This document shows, in pieces, positions 19,706 to 28,298 of a stretch of 64,000 nt of DNA; position 1 is the first letter of the stretch; the number at the start of each line of letters is the position of its first letter. Source of the stretch: Trichomonas vaginalis G3 (Eukaryota; Parabasalia; Trichomonadida; Trichomonadidae); NCBI RefSeq assembly GCF_026262505.1, contig NC_067208.1:6085962-6149961 (forward strand), in the 5' to 3' direction. Both the position numbers and the translations under genes were made by a program. The notes under the pieces were generated by a model, which did no database searches, was not told where the DNA came from, and saw only the letters and a list, made by a program, of their open reading frames with translations.

Positions 19706-20665
19706 ATGACGAATCCAAACAAGGACCCCTATGTTTCTAAAGCGACAAAGAAAGCACTCATGATAAAAATCTTTAGTTCAACACCAAATGCTTGGTTTAT
19801 GGATATCTTGGAAAACATTCCGAGAGTTAGAACAGATGGACCACCATACTGGCTAATATTTGTCGGTCAAAACACAAGATACTGTGAAGCCATACCATTA
19901 CAGTCCAAAAATATTTTAGATGTGAAAACTGCTTTGACAATATTCGTTGACAAATACCATCCAACAAAACTGACATCTGACTGTGAAAGTTCTTTCAAAT
20001 CAGACGATATTAAAAACTATCTGCGTTCAAAAAATGTAAACCAATATTTCATTGTCGACCAAAACCATTCTGCTCTTGGTGTCATTGACGGTTGTATAAA
20101 AATGTTAAGAGACTTAAACCAACCACAAGGTGGTGAAGCAAATGAAATGTCATATGACGACAAATATAGACACTTCTCCATGGCAAAGATGAGACAAGTT
20201 TTAAATATTTACAATAGCCGTAAACAAAAAGGTTTGGGAAACCATTCCCCCGAAGAAATGAAAAACAACCCTGACTTAGAGAAAGACTATATATTTAATA
20301 ATTTAGTCAAAAGAGACAAACAAGAAAGAATGCCGGGCTTCAAACTTCAGAAAGGTGACAAAGTAAAAATAGAAATACCTAAACGCGACCCATATGAAAA
20401 TACTATTGACTATGACAACAATGGGAACCCGACAGGTACTCACATTCGTGTTCGTAAAAATAGAAGAAAGTATACAAGAGAATATTATGAAGTTTTAGGC
20501 AAACATGGCAAAATGTACAGACTGCAAGCAGAAGATAAAACTACTATTGTCAGACCTCGTTTCAAACTTGTCAAAGTTCAAGGTGGTATACTTTCAAAGA
20601 CAGTTCCTAACAAATATAAGACAACTCCTGACGAATATGCTAAAGAAGTTGAAAATGACGACTAA
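19706..20665 (+). CDS. Element A: retroviral-type integrase (c-integrase)
   Basis: 319 residues that look whole, starting MTNPNKDPYVSKATKKAL. The catalytic core of the rve superfamily is visible: WFMDILENI for the first acidic residue, KLTSDCESSFKS for the second, and the QNHSALGVIDGCIKML helix for the third position. The C-terminal part (GDKVKIEIPKRDPYE ... GKMYRLQ) is the SH3/chromo-like DNA-binding end usual in Polinton integrases. It would insert the element using its terminal repeats. It overlaps the stop of the convergent fiber gene by four bases. B counterpart: 34,053-33,098. Confidence 0.88.
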   Translation: MTNPNKDPYVSKATKKALMIKIFSSTPNAWFMDILENIPRVRTDGPPYWLIFVGQNTRYCEAIPLQSKNILDVKTALTIFVDKYHPTKLTSDCESSFKSDDIKNYLRSKNVNQYFIVDQNHSALGVIDGCIKMLRDLNQPQGGEANEMSYDDKYRHFSMAKMRQVLNIYNSRKQKGLGNHSPEEMKNNPDLEKDYIFNNLVKRDKQERMPGFKLQKGDKVKIEIPKRDPYENTIDYDNNGNPTGTHIRVRKNRRKYTREYYEVLGKHGKMYRLQAEDKTTIVRPRFKLVKVQGGILSKTVPNKYKTTPDEYAKEVENDD

Positions 20666-21903
20666 GCATTTCTATACCATGCGTAAACTGTCATGTAAGG
20701 TGGCATGTAGTCTTTACTTTGTCCCGTTGTTTGCGTATATCCTGAAACGCGATGTATATGGTTTCCTCCTTCCTCAGTGTTACTCAAGTAACAATTTATA
20801 GCAAACTGAACGTCGTCTTTAACATCATATCCTTTACCTTTTGTCATTCCTGTCCAATCCCAATATCTATGCTTATGCCAACCATCTCGAGATGTACTTA
20901 AATCTATGTAGTGACTGTGTGCAGGTAAATTTGCACCTGAAATCGTTTTACTTCCACCTGTTTCCTTTGAAGAGTTTGCACAATACAAAAACCTGTCGAC
21001 TATTTGAGTCCACGTACCAAAACCCAGAACTGTTTCTGGTCTGGTAGAGTTCATTGACGTATAAATAGAGCCTATAGGATATAATGTTTGAAGTATTTCT
21101 GTCTTTAATGTTTGAAGCTCTGTTTTGTCTGCTTTCTTATCTAACATTGTTGGTAGTTCATATGCTTCAAAGTTTCTGGCATGATCTTCGATATTCCTGC
21201 AACTGTTATCTAAATTGTTAAGAGTATCTTTTACACTAGTGCTTGGATTCTCTAAAGGTGCACTTGAACCAAGGTCAAAGTTCAATATTATATCATCTGC
21301 TGTAAAAGTTGTAAAACTTGTATGTGTATGTCCAACGTCACTTTTCCTGTTTAAGGTTTCTTGTAAGTTTGTAATATTTGCAATGGTATGTGTATGTCCA
21401 ACGTCACTTTTCCTGTTTAAGGTTTCTTGTAAGTTTGTAATATTTGCAATGGTATGTGTATGAGTCTTTTTAGAATATTCGTTTTCAGCTCTTGTCACTT
21501 CACTTGACATTTTATTGTCAACATATGTTTTGTCTGCTAGTTCAGGATGAGTATGTTCTTTTGTTGCATAAGCTTTGTTAGCTCTTTCTTCTTCTTTTGC
21601 TATTGCATCGTCTACATATTCTTTGTCAGCTTTGTTGCCAACATCTGCTTTCAAAAGAAGTTCAGATATAGGTTTCTCGTTTAAAGTTCCTTTTGTTGGA
21701 TTTATACAAACAGTATGGTTCTTATTGTCTTGAAATAGAAACTCATCTGTCATTGGGTTTAAAGTCAGTTTTAAGTTTCCTTCTTTCAATGACTCAGATA
21801 TCTTAGAATAGTTTGAAAAGTTTGTTGTGTTCTTATTTAGAGCTTGTATAATGAGTTGTCGGTTGTGTTGTATTTCTCTCATAGACGCTGTTTCATTTGA
21901 CAT
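20662..21903 (-). CDS. Element A: bacteriophage tail-fiber-like protein (413 aa)
   Basis: It looks whole, starting MSNETASMREIQHNRQL. Residues about 70-130 carry KADVGNKADKEYVDDAI and HTHPELADKTYVD, the style of phage fiber shafts. Two copies of a 22-residue unit (HTHTIANITNLQETLNRKSD) follow. A middle domain (DDIILNFDLGSSAP) leads to a C-terminal tip: LYPIGSIYTSMNSTRP, GFGTWTQIVDRFLYC, NLPAHSHYIDL and MPPYMTVYAWYR. That tip pattern is characteristic of phage short-tail-fiber/collar-type receptor-binding proteins. In a virion it would be a trimeric attachment fiber. B counterpart: 31,235-33,101. Confidence 0.8.
   Translation of the reverse strand: MSNETASMREIQHNRQLIIQALNKNTTNFSNYSKISESLKEGNLKLTLNPMTDEFLFQDNKNHTVCINPTKGTLNEKPISELLLKADVGNKADKEYVDDAIAKEEERANKAYATKEHTHPELADKTYVDNKMSSEVTRAENEYSKKTHTHTIANITNLQETLNRKSDVGHTHTIANITNLQETLNRKSDVGHTHTSFTTFTADDIILNFDLGSSAPLENPSTSVKDTLNNLDNSCRNIEDHARNFEAYELPTMLDKKADKTELQTLKTEILQTLYPIGSIYTSMNSTRPETVLGFGTWTQIVDRFLYCANSSKETGGSKTISGANLPAHSHYIDLSTSRDGWHKHRYWDWTGMTKGKGYDVKDDVQFAINCYLSNTEEGGNHIHRVSGYTQTTGQSKDYMPPYMTVYAWYRNA
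21325..21470 (-). repeat. Fiber shaft repeat, two 66-bp units
   Basis: Two nearly identical 66-bp units encode HTHTIANITNLQETLNRKSD plus VG. B has five units at 31,681-32,010. Confidence 0.9.
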
Positions 21904-21921
21904 TTTTATTCTAGATAAAAT
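21904..21921. promoter_or_regulatory. 18-bp bidirectional start region of fiber and structural-type gene
   Basis: The sequence TTTATTCTAGATAAAATA separates the ATGs at 21,903 (minus) and 21,922 (plus). It is nearly palindromic (TTTATTCTAGATAAAA), giving T-run start motifs on both strands. B keeps it at 31,217-31,234. Confidence 0.6.
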
Positions 21922-22770
21922 ATGCTTTCAATAGAAAAAGAAAATTCTAGAGTTGCTACAACTAAACCATTAGATGAACTTTTTACTAATGTCGGTCAAA
22001 AGTTTGAGACAGAGACCGTAAAGCATGAAGGCTATCGTTTTGACTACCCGTTAAGATGGTTAAGAGACCCATCTGTCACAAAAGCTATTGGCTTTCGTAG
22101 AATGAAGTTCATTTCAGAAGCCATACATGGTTTCCCATTTACAGTCGGTTTTGAAGTTCGATACTATAACAAAGAAAAACGTATGTATGAGAAATTTGAA
22201 CAGGGAAAACTTTTACAAGTGAATTTGCTTGTAAACTTAGAAACAACTCTTCAAGCTTTTCAAGAAAAAATAAACGACATCTATATCGAATATGCAAACC
22301 AGTATAACATTGACGAGGGAGAGTACCATCTCGATATTATATATGACAGGAAAAATGCAACTGTTAAAATCAATAGAATAGAAGACCTTGGAGAAAACGT
22401 TTATATTTCTACAAAATATAACAACTTGGCATGGTATAGATTTATGAGGATGTTAAATCAGCCTGCAGAATATCCAGTACACCCGGACTTTTATGAAGTC
22501 GAAAACCCTAATGGAACATATGAAAATGTTTTCGACTCAGATGCTATTATAGTTCATGCTTCATTTTCTGGTGCACAAAACTCTTTTTTATGCTTGGCAA
22601 ATGACTTTTACGAAAAACCTACAAAGCTATATGAACCACCAAGTGGAAGTATTTCAGACTTTCAAGTATGGTTTACAACAGATGGAAGAAAGAGAATAGT
22701 TCCATTATACCATGCGTTTTACTTAGAACTTAGTTTCATATACAACTACTATCGAACGGTAAAAATATAA
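21922..22770 (+). CDS. Element A: conserved structural-type protein (282 aa)
   Basis: An uninterrupted frame starts MLSIEKENSRVATTKPLD. It shares YRFDYPLRWL, KAIGFRR, HASFSGAQNSFLC, EPPSGSISDFQVWFTT and FYLELSFIYNYY with the paralogue at 15,418-16,278. It is beta-rich with many aromatic residues and has no recognised domain. Divergent with the fiber gene and convergent with the small gene at 22,775, it sits in the fiber/small-protein block, suggesting a virion component. B counterpart: 31,216-30,372. Confidence 0.6.
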   Translation: MLSIEKENSRVATTKPLDELFTNVGQKFETETVKHEGYRFDYPLRWLRDPSVTKAIGFRRMKFISEAIHGFPFTVGFEVRYYNKEKRMYEKFEQGKLLQVNLLVNLETTLQAFQEKINDIYIEYANQYNIDEGEYHLDIIYDRKNATVKINRIEDLGENVYISTKYNNLAWYRFMRMLNQPAEYPVHPDFYEVENPNGTYENVFDSDAIIVHASFSGAQNSFLCLANDFYEKPTKLYEPPSGSISDFQVWFTTDGRKRIVPLYHAFYLELSFIYNYYRTVKI

Positions 22771-22774
22771 TTTT

Positions 22775-23017
22775 TTAATACGGTTGAGGTGTTGGATTTG
22801 GTTGCCAACTAGACTGTGGTGCAGGTTCAGGCTGTTGTATAACAGGGGCTTGTTCTTCTGGTTCAGGGTCTTTAGGTATAATACCAACGAACTGACCTAC
22901 TCTTTTACCAATATTTTTGACTCCGTTCCAAATTCCTCTTCCGACAGATTTTATTCCATTCCATATACCTCTTCCAACATTTCGAAAGAAGTTTCCAATA
23001 CTACTGAAGAAACCCAT
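22775..23017 (-). CDS. Element A: amphipathic small protein with VGRGIWNG repeats (80 aa)
   Basis: It looks whole, starting MGFFSSIGNFFRNVGRGIWN. Two tandem units VGRGIWNG(I/V)K are followed by NIGKRVGQFVG, making a basic amphipathic helix. A Pro/Glu/Gln tail (KDPEPEEQAPVIQQPEP) ends PQPY. The character is that of a membrane-active minor virion peptide; element C has two short proteins of similar style. B counterpart: 30,125-30,367. Confidence 0.6.
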   Translation of the reverse strand: MGFFSSIGNFFRNVGRGIWNGIKSVGRGIWNGVKNIGKRVGQFVGIIPKDPEPEEQAPVIQQPEPAPQSSWQPNPTPQPY

Positions 23018-23034
23018 TTACTACGTGTAAAAAT

Positions 23035-23397
23035 CTAATGTCCACCTAGTCTCTTACGTTTCCTGTTGAGTTCCATAGCATTCTTTAACTGGAGCTCATA
23101 CATTCTGTTTCTCCTCTGGTAGAAAACATATTCTGGGTCAACTCCTGTGTTCGCGTCATCTGCATAAAGTTGTTTATATCCCACTTCAGGGTTTGTATAA
23201 AACTCTTTCCATCTCATATTTGCATACCATGGTGGCAAACCTAACGCAGCGTCATTTGACATGGCAGTTTGCATTTGTACATCTGTTGGCACTTGACCAT
23301 AGTTTGCCATTGCAGTTTGTATTCTAACTTCATTTGGAATATTCTCTGGGTTTGGTTGTCCAGGTTGCTGTGCATTCGCTAAGTTCTGTGCGTCCAT
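23035..23397 (-). CDS. Element A: small protein with QTAM repeats (120 aa)
   Basis: It looks whole, starting MDAQNLANAQQPGQPNP after a TTTTTATCTAATATTAA start motif. A duplicated segment V(R/Q)(I/M)QTAM(A/S)N is followed by PPWYANMRWKEFYTNPEVGY and a basic end NRKRKRLGGH that resembles a nuclear signal. Function is not recognised. B counterpart: 29,745-30,106. Confidence 0.6.
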   Translation of the reverse strand: MDAQNLANAQQPGQPNPENIPNEVRIQTAMANYGQVPTDVQMQTAMSNDAALGLPPWYANMRWKEFYTNPEVGYKQLYADDANTGVDPEYVFYQRRNRMYELQLKNAMELNRKRKRLGGH

Positions 23398-23420
23398 TTA
23401 ATATTAGATAAAAATATCTC

Positions 23421-23552
23421 TTACGAGTACATATACTGAACATTTGCAGGCATTGGTTCATCTTCATATTCTCTGTACTTTTCTGCCACGTCAAATAAAT
23501 AAATGACACAATGGAAAAAACCTAAAACAAGTAGTCCTATTTCAAACCACAT
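23421..23552 (-). CDS. Element A: 43-aa single-span membrane peptide
   Basis: From the ATG at 23,552 the frame reads MWFEIGLLVLGFFHCVIYLF, a clear transmembrane segment, then a charged tail ending NVQYMYS. It starts inside the last codons of the methyltransferase gene in another frame, a 16-base overlap. B has exactly the same peptide and overlap at 29,589-29,720, which supports a real gene. Its size and single span resemble small viral membrane peptides or holin-like proteins. Confidence 0.6.
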   Translation of the reverse strand: MWFEIGLLVLGFFHCVIYLFDVAEKYREYEDEPMPANVQYMYS

Positions 23553-24354
23553 TTACTTACTAATAAAATTTCTTTGTTATGACACTTTCTCCGGTTTATA
23601 GGACCTCTCTCATATTCTATCTTGTCATATCTAAACTCATAGTCATGTATGTCCTCTAACCATCTCATAACGGTTTCCAAACCACTTTTATCGGATGTAA
23701 AGTAAAAGCATGGACAGTTATGTAAAACGTCTAAAGTTTCTAAAGAGTCTCTCAAAGTCCAGTCTACTTGGTATTGAAAATCCCATGTGTTATAGAACGG
23801 CGGGTCCACTATAAGAAAACATTTTCCTTGTCTTTATATTTTTCATACAACTCTGTCCAATAACATCTCACAAACTCTATACCCTCAATATATTTTTCTA
23901 TGTCCTCTTTGAAAACATTTGTATAGTTAAGATATAAAACTTTTGACATAAGTGTTTCAATGTCATGAACTCTTATAGCACCACTATATAATAGTCTAAC
24001 AGATATACTATCCCAGTCTATATATTCTGCTTTTTTCAAAACCTCTCTCACAATATTTTTGTTATCTAATGGTATACGTTCCATCTTACCTATAGGTATC
24101 TTTTCTTTTAACTCTTTCAATATTTTGTTTGTGTCTGGTATATGTTTGAGACGGTCCATATAGTTGTCGAAGTCATTGCATATAATCTTTGAGTCTGGGA
24201 ATATTGTATGGCACAAATGGGATATATAGAAACTTCCACCGAACAAATCTACAAATGTTAGACCATTCGGTAGTTTCTTAAGTTCTCTCAATAGAATATC
24301 TTTACATCTACTCTTATTTCCAAAAAAGGGTAACGGTGGTTTTGTAAAATTCAT
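23537..24354 (-). CDS. Element A: D12-class DNA adenine methyltransferase region
   Basis: It starts MNFTKPPLPFFGNKSRCKD at 24,354 after ATTTTTATTATTATATATAA. The Dam/D12 pattern is visible: PLPFFGNKSR (SAM-binding start, normally P-x-x-x-GGK), TFVDLFGGSFYIS (FxDxFxG motif I) and DPPFYNTW (catalytic DPPY-type motif). Such enzymes make N6-methyladenine, a mark reported in T. vaginalis. It is the outermost gene at this end of the element. B counterpart: 28,785-29,604. Broken in this copy, in one place at most. Confidence 0.8.
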
Positions 24355-24500
24355 TTATATATAATAATAAAAATGCTTTTTCCTGAAAAGTGACAGAAAA
24401 GTGACAAAACATGAAAACATATATAATTTGTGAAAAGTGAAACAAAAAAGTCAACGGCTGGTCGGCTGGGGTTCGGTCCTCCTCTTGGGTCTTGGGAAAA

Positions 24501-24614
24501 ACATCTTCAGGGCTAGAGGGCACGAAGTGCCTGGAGGCCCTCCGAATATAAACTTCATTTATACTAAACATCCTCAGGGCTAGAGGGCGCAACGCGCCTG
24601 GAAGCCCCACTACC
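24501..24614 (-). repeat. Right terminal repeat of element A, with a doubled end
   Basis: Two copies of the terminal word lie in tandem: an inner one at 24,501-24,540 and an outer one at 24,560-24,614. Both are inverted relative to the left end. The outer copy differs from the left end at several bases, including paired changes in its hairpin stem (GGCGC-GTT-GCGCC instead of GGCAC-TTC-GTGCC). Confidence 0.8.
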
Positions 24615-24631
24615 TTTTTTTTTTTTTTTTT

Positions 24632-25138
24632 AAATATATATATAATTATGTTCAAAAAAGTGGATTGAATTAATTTTATTGACAATTTTCTTATGTTTTC
24701 GATGAGTTCATCCTCATATATAGCACTTTACCTAAATGATGTTAAACATTGTTCCTAAACGTCAACATTAACTCCAAAATTAGATACCATTCAAATATCA
24801 CAATTCATAATGTGATATGGTGGTGCTATCACAACAAACGACGATATGATCAAATTCATTTGATTCAGCAAAGAAAATTAAATCAAATTATCAACAAGGA
24901 TCCAATTGTGAAAGTATATTAAAGTTTTGACACAATTACATTAAATATGTGAACTAATAGAGTGATTAATAATCATCTTAAGGAATTTTATTTTATATTT
25001 TCATGAAAAAAAGAGTAATTCTTGTCAAAATACTCATTTTCAAAGAATAACAATCTGGAAAATAAGTGCGGCAAGGAATACTGCTCTTGACACTTTCCAT
25101 AAATAATATTTAATAAAGATCTAAGAAAATTTGATGAT
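24632..25138. other. Host spacer, no gene seen
   Basis: A+T-rich sequence between the end of element A and the thioredoxin-like gene. No frame of useful length or codon character is visible. The word CTGCTCTTGAC at about 25,081 is the inverse of GTCAAGAGCAG at about 25,165. Confidence 0.6.
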
Positions 25139-25181
25139 TAAGTCTGCTTGGCTTATAATAGTGGGTCAAGAGCAGACTTAA
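25139..25181. repeat. Small inverted repeat upstream of the thioredoxin-like gene
   Basis: TAAGTCTGCT (25,139-25,148) and AGCAGACTTA (25,172-25,181) are perfect inverses around a 23-base loop, just upstream of the Inr. It may be a factor-binding site. Confidence 0.45.
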
Positions 25182-25194
25182 TATTTGCATAGTA

Positions 25195-25200
25195 TCACTT
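25195..25200 (+). promoter_or_regulatory. Inr of the thioredoxin-like gene
   Basis: TCACTT matches the trichomonad initiator TCA+1Y(T/A). The A at 25,197 would be the first base of a leader of about 16 bases before the ATG at 25,213. Confidence 0.65.
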
Positions 25201-25212
25201 CATTTTGATAAT

Positions 25213-25563
25213 ATGTCGTCAAGTGATTCAATCATCGATTTTACAGGTGGCTTAAAAGAACTTAAAGAATTAATTCAGCAGAAAAAGTCACTAATTGTAG
25301 TTGATGTATATGCATCATGGTGCGGTGGCTGCAAAGTCCTCGGTCAAAGGCTGCCAATAATTTCAGAGAAAAATCCAGATGTCACTTTTATCAAAGTAGA
25401 CTGTGAGAAGAATGAAGTGGTAGGATGCCATTTCGATCCACCTTCACTTCCAGGAATATATTTTCTTAGAGCCGACTCTTCCAAAGAGGGATATAAAATT
25501 TTAGATGAAATGTATGGCGCAAATATCCAAAAAATCGAAGATTTAATAGCAAAATATAAATAA
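25213..25563 (+). CDS. Host thioredoxin-family protein with a CGGC active site
   Basis: 116 residues, the normal size of a single-domain cytosolic thioredoxin, with no signal peptide. The fold order is clear: LIVVDVYASWCGGCKVL (strand plus active site), VTFIKVDCEKNEVV (following strand), and SLPGIYFLRA with the cis-proline position. The active site is WCGGC rather than the usual WCGPC; trichomonads have several such thioredoxin-like proteins in their antioxidant system. Two further cysteines lie in DCEKNEVVGC. The stop overlaps TAAA, the trichomonad polyadenylation signal. It is a single host gene left between two Polintons. Confidence 0.85.
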   Translation: MSSSDSIIDFTGGLKELKELIQQKKSLIVVDVYASWCGGCKVLGQRLPIISEKNPDVTFIKVDCEKNEVVGCHFDPPSLPGIYFLRADSSKEGYKILDEMYGANIQKIEDLIAKYK

Positions 25564-28275
25564 AATCGTTTTATATATTATAATGCATTAAAGAGTATTA
25601 ATATAAATCCTTTATAAACTTAATCGACATAAAATAGGATATTCTTATGGAGAAATCCAATGAATTCCAATTGTAATAGCATACATTAAAGATATTAATA
25701 ATATAATTATGAAACCAATTCATAAAATATATATTTTTGATCTCAATTCAGAATTTCGCAGAAGTTATTCCTATCGATGATACTCATGAAGTTTCCATAT
25801 CACTACAATCAGTTACATATCAATATATAGATGTAATGTTCAAACAAATTCAATAAATGCAGAACAATACCCTACTTTCCCAACACCTGTTGATAAAAAC
25901 CTGTTGTTCATGGGCAATTGTACTATAAATTATCACTAATCCCAAAGTATACAATTAAATTATGAAAATCGAGTGAAAATATAAATGTTAAGAAATTTAC
26001 AAGTTTCTATCATATATTGATTCTTCTCATATGAGTATTGTATACTGTTCTGATACGTGCATGAGATACACCGCATATTTCCAGATTATATGCAAAATTT
26101 AGTCTGATTAAAATCCCAAATAATGACATCAACTAAAAATCTCTAAATACATTCCATATAACATTAGTTTAATGTTTAAATTACAGTTTTATTAAAAGGT
26201 TAAACGATATCTAAGGCAATAATTGACAAACAAAAAAATTAGGAAATGTAAGGATGTCAATTTGGAAGAAAAGTGAGAAAATTCCTAAAATGCTAAAAAT
26301 GAATTTTCCAAACGTATTTTTTTATCTCATTTTTTTGATTTTGAAAAAAATTTGGAGAGAAGAACTCTTCGTTTTTGAATTTTATCACGATGGTTTTAAA
26401 GTATATTAGACACATGTATTGATATTACTATTTTTGTATATTTTGAGAGAAAATCCCCAAAAAGTAAGAAAATCTAAGACGGTTTGAGAAAATATATAAA
26501 CTATTGAAAATTTGAATTAAACTTCTAATTTGGAAAAAAGAAATTTGGAAAGAAGAAAATTCAAAAATCGAGATTTAGACTCAGCATCAAATGGAGAACA
26601 AAATGTTTCTTCATATGAAGGAAAAAAATTTTCTTGAGAAGAAATAGAGTTTTTAAAATTTTATTATATGTAATGAAATAAACAAATATTAAAATTATTT
26701 TTTGATAACAAGAAAATTCCCAACAGAAAATATTTGAGACAAAGAAAAAAAGAAAATTGAAAAATATTACTCTTCTTTATATTTCATGAGATTTTAAATT
26801 TATTCTCATAAAATTGACAATTTTATACGTTTAGATAAAAATAAGTGATTTTGATTGAAATAAAAATTATTGTTTGCTTACAGCTATCAAATAGATTTTT
26901 GCTATTTTGATTAAAATTTGTTAATCAAATTAATAAATTTTTTCTAAATATCTTAAATATCTGGATCACTCACTGATACAATGAATTGAACGATAAAAAT
27001 AATACAAACTCAAATAAGTTTCCTGTTTTTCAACTAAAAAAAATTATGCAAATTAAATTAAATTGTTTATTCAAATATAAAACAAAGATGAAGTAATTAC
27101 AGTTATCATAAACTTTATGAATAACTCTGTAATTGGTTCGGATTTTCGTAAAAATATTTTTATTAATATCGATAAGAATACGTTTACCTACTATCACAAC
27201 ATATCGATAAACAAGAGTAGAGTGATTTTTATCATCGAAACTTTTTAAAAGCTGTAAGCTGGAAGGAAAAATCTTGTTTTTTCTGAGTTAGTTGTAGAAC
27301 TATTGATGTACGAGTTATCATTGTGATGTAGAAGGATGTCAATGTACTGACTGAAGGATATGAAGTGAATTGAATTTCATTGAATTTCAATTTGATCAAA
27401 ATTTGTTGAAATGATATGAATGTGTCAACATCTGTATCACTCTCTTTCACTCCTTCCCTATTCTTTCGAGAACGAAGCTAGCTCAGCTTTCGCGGAGCGA
27501 ATTGACACCTTTGATGCCCTAAACGTACATATTCTCAAATTTATCGAAAAAATTATACCACCCAAACTAGTATATTCTTATTTTAAATATGATATTATCC
27601 TTAGAAATCACACTAGAATATATTTAAATCAACTTTTAAAAAAGTTCGAATCCTGCGCGTCTCACTTTTTAAATTTTCCAAAAGGAAAATTATATTCTCC
27701 TAAAATGAAAACAATTTTCCGAATTGACATCCTTAGGAAATGTTATCATATCTGAGAGATACCAGAAAAAACTTGATATCAATGAAAAAATTTAAATGAA
27801 TCGTTTAAGGGTGCACACGAGAGGATCATGTAAACTTCAGAATTTAGAACCTTATTTTTAGGCATTATCTTGGCTACCTATTTTAGGCTCGAAAAGCAAA
27901 AAATATCAAAAAATACAACTTGACTCCATTATGACCCTTTCATGGAGGTAGTTTTTATCCGCTAGTATTTTCCCTTTGAATCTCTTTACAATTCGAAATC
28001 AAATTCAAACCTCAGTAGAAGAAAGGAAGAATCGACTTACTACGGTTGTAATACGAATAAATACATATATTTAATTATTTTTATTTACATAATAATTGTT
28101 TGAAGCTCATATTCCATCAAATTTTTAAATAAAAACATTAAAATGTTGAAAATGTTCATATATTTTAATAGGGTTTTGGCACTTTATTGAGGAATTACTA
28201 CATACATAGTCGAACTGAACTTGATATTTTGAAATTTAAATTATTTATCAAAATTAAAATTTAACTTGAATTTTT
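25564..28275. other. Host spacer of 2.7 kb, no convincing gene
   Basis: Very A+T-rich. Open stretches such as 27,420-27,755 lack protein-like composition and an Inr. The word TTAAGGGTGCAC at about 27,806 matches the end of the small TTAA-bounded transposons found at 52,7xx and 55,917, so a worn copy probably starts here. Nothing else is recognised. Confidence 0.5.
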
Positions 28276-28298
28276 AAAAAAAAAAAAAAAAAAAAAAA

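Larger units (their letters stand above)
551..24631. mobile_element. Polinton/Maverick element A, about 24 kb
   Basis: The element is bounded by an A-run followed by GGTAGTGGGGC on the left and the inverted GCCCCACTACC plus a T-run on the right. Between them lie integrase, DNA polymerase B, packaging ATPase, superfamily 3 helicase, capsid-like and penton-like genes, a phage-type fiber, KilA-N proteins and an adenine methyltransferase. This gene set defines Polintons (Mavericks). It is broken, with roughly fifteen to twenty-five breaks, although the integrase, ATPase, fiber, methyltransferase-end small genes and KilA-N genes mostly look whole. High similarity to element B and limited divergence suggest a young insertion. 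A target duplication cannot be called because the flanks are simple A/T sequence. A smaller element is nested at about 13,356-15,417. Confidence 0.93.

Noticed and set aside
551-24631. Element A as a retrovirus-like or Tlr-type DNA transposon because of its integrase
   Set aside because: The integrase is accompanied by polymerase B, packaging ATPase and capsid-like genes, and no reverse transcriptase is present, which fits Polintons only.
25139-25181. tRNA or small RNA upstream of the thioredoxin-like gene
   Set aside because: The 10-bp stem with a 23-base loop lacks any cloverleaf or T-loop word; a binding site or chance hairpin is more likely.
27420-27755. A 111-codon frame in the host spacer
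   Set aside because: It has no Inr near the ATG, no domain or repeat, and a composition like its A+T-rich surroundings; probably chance.
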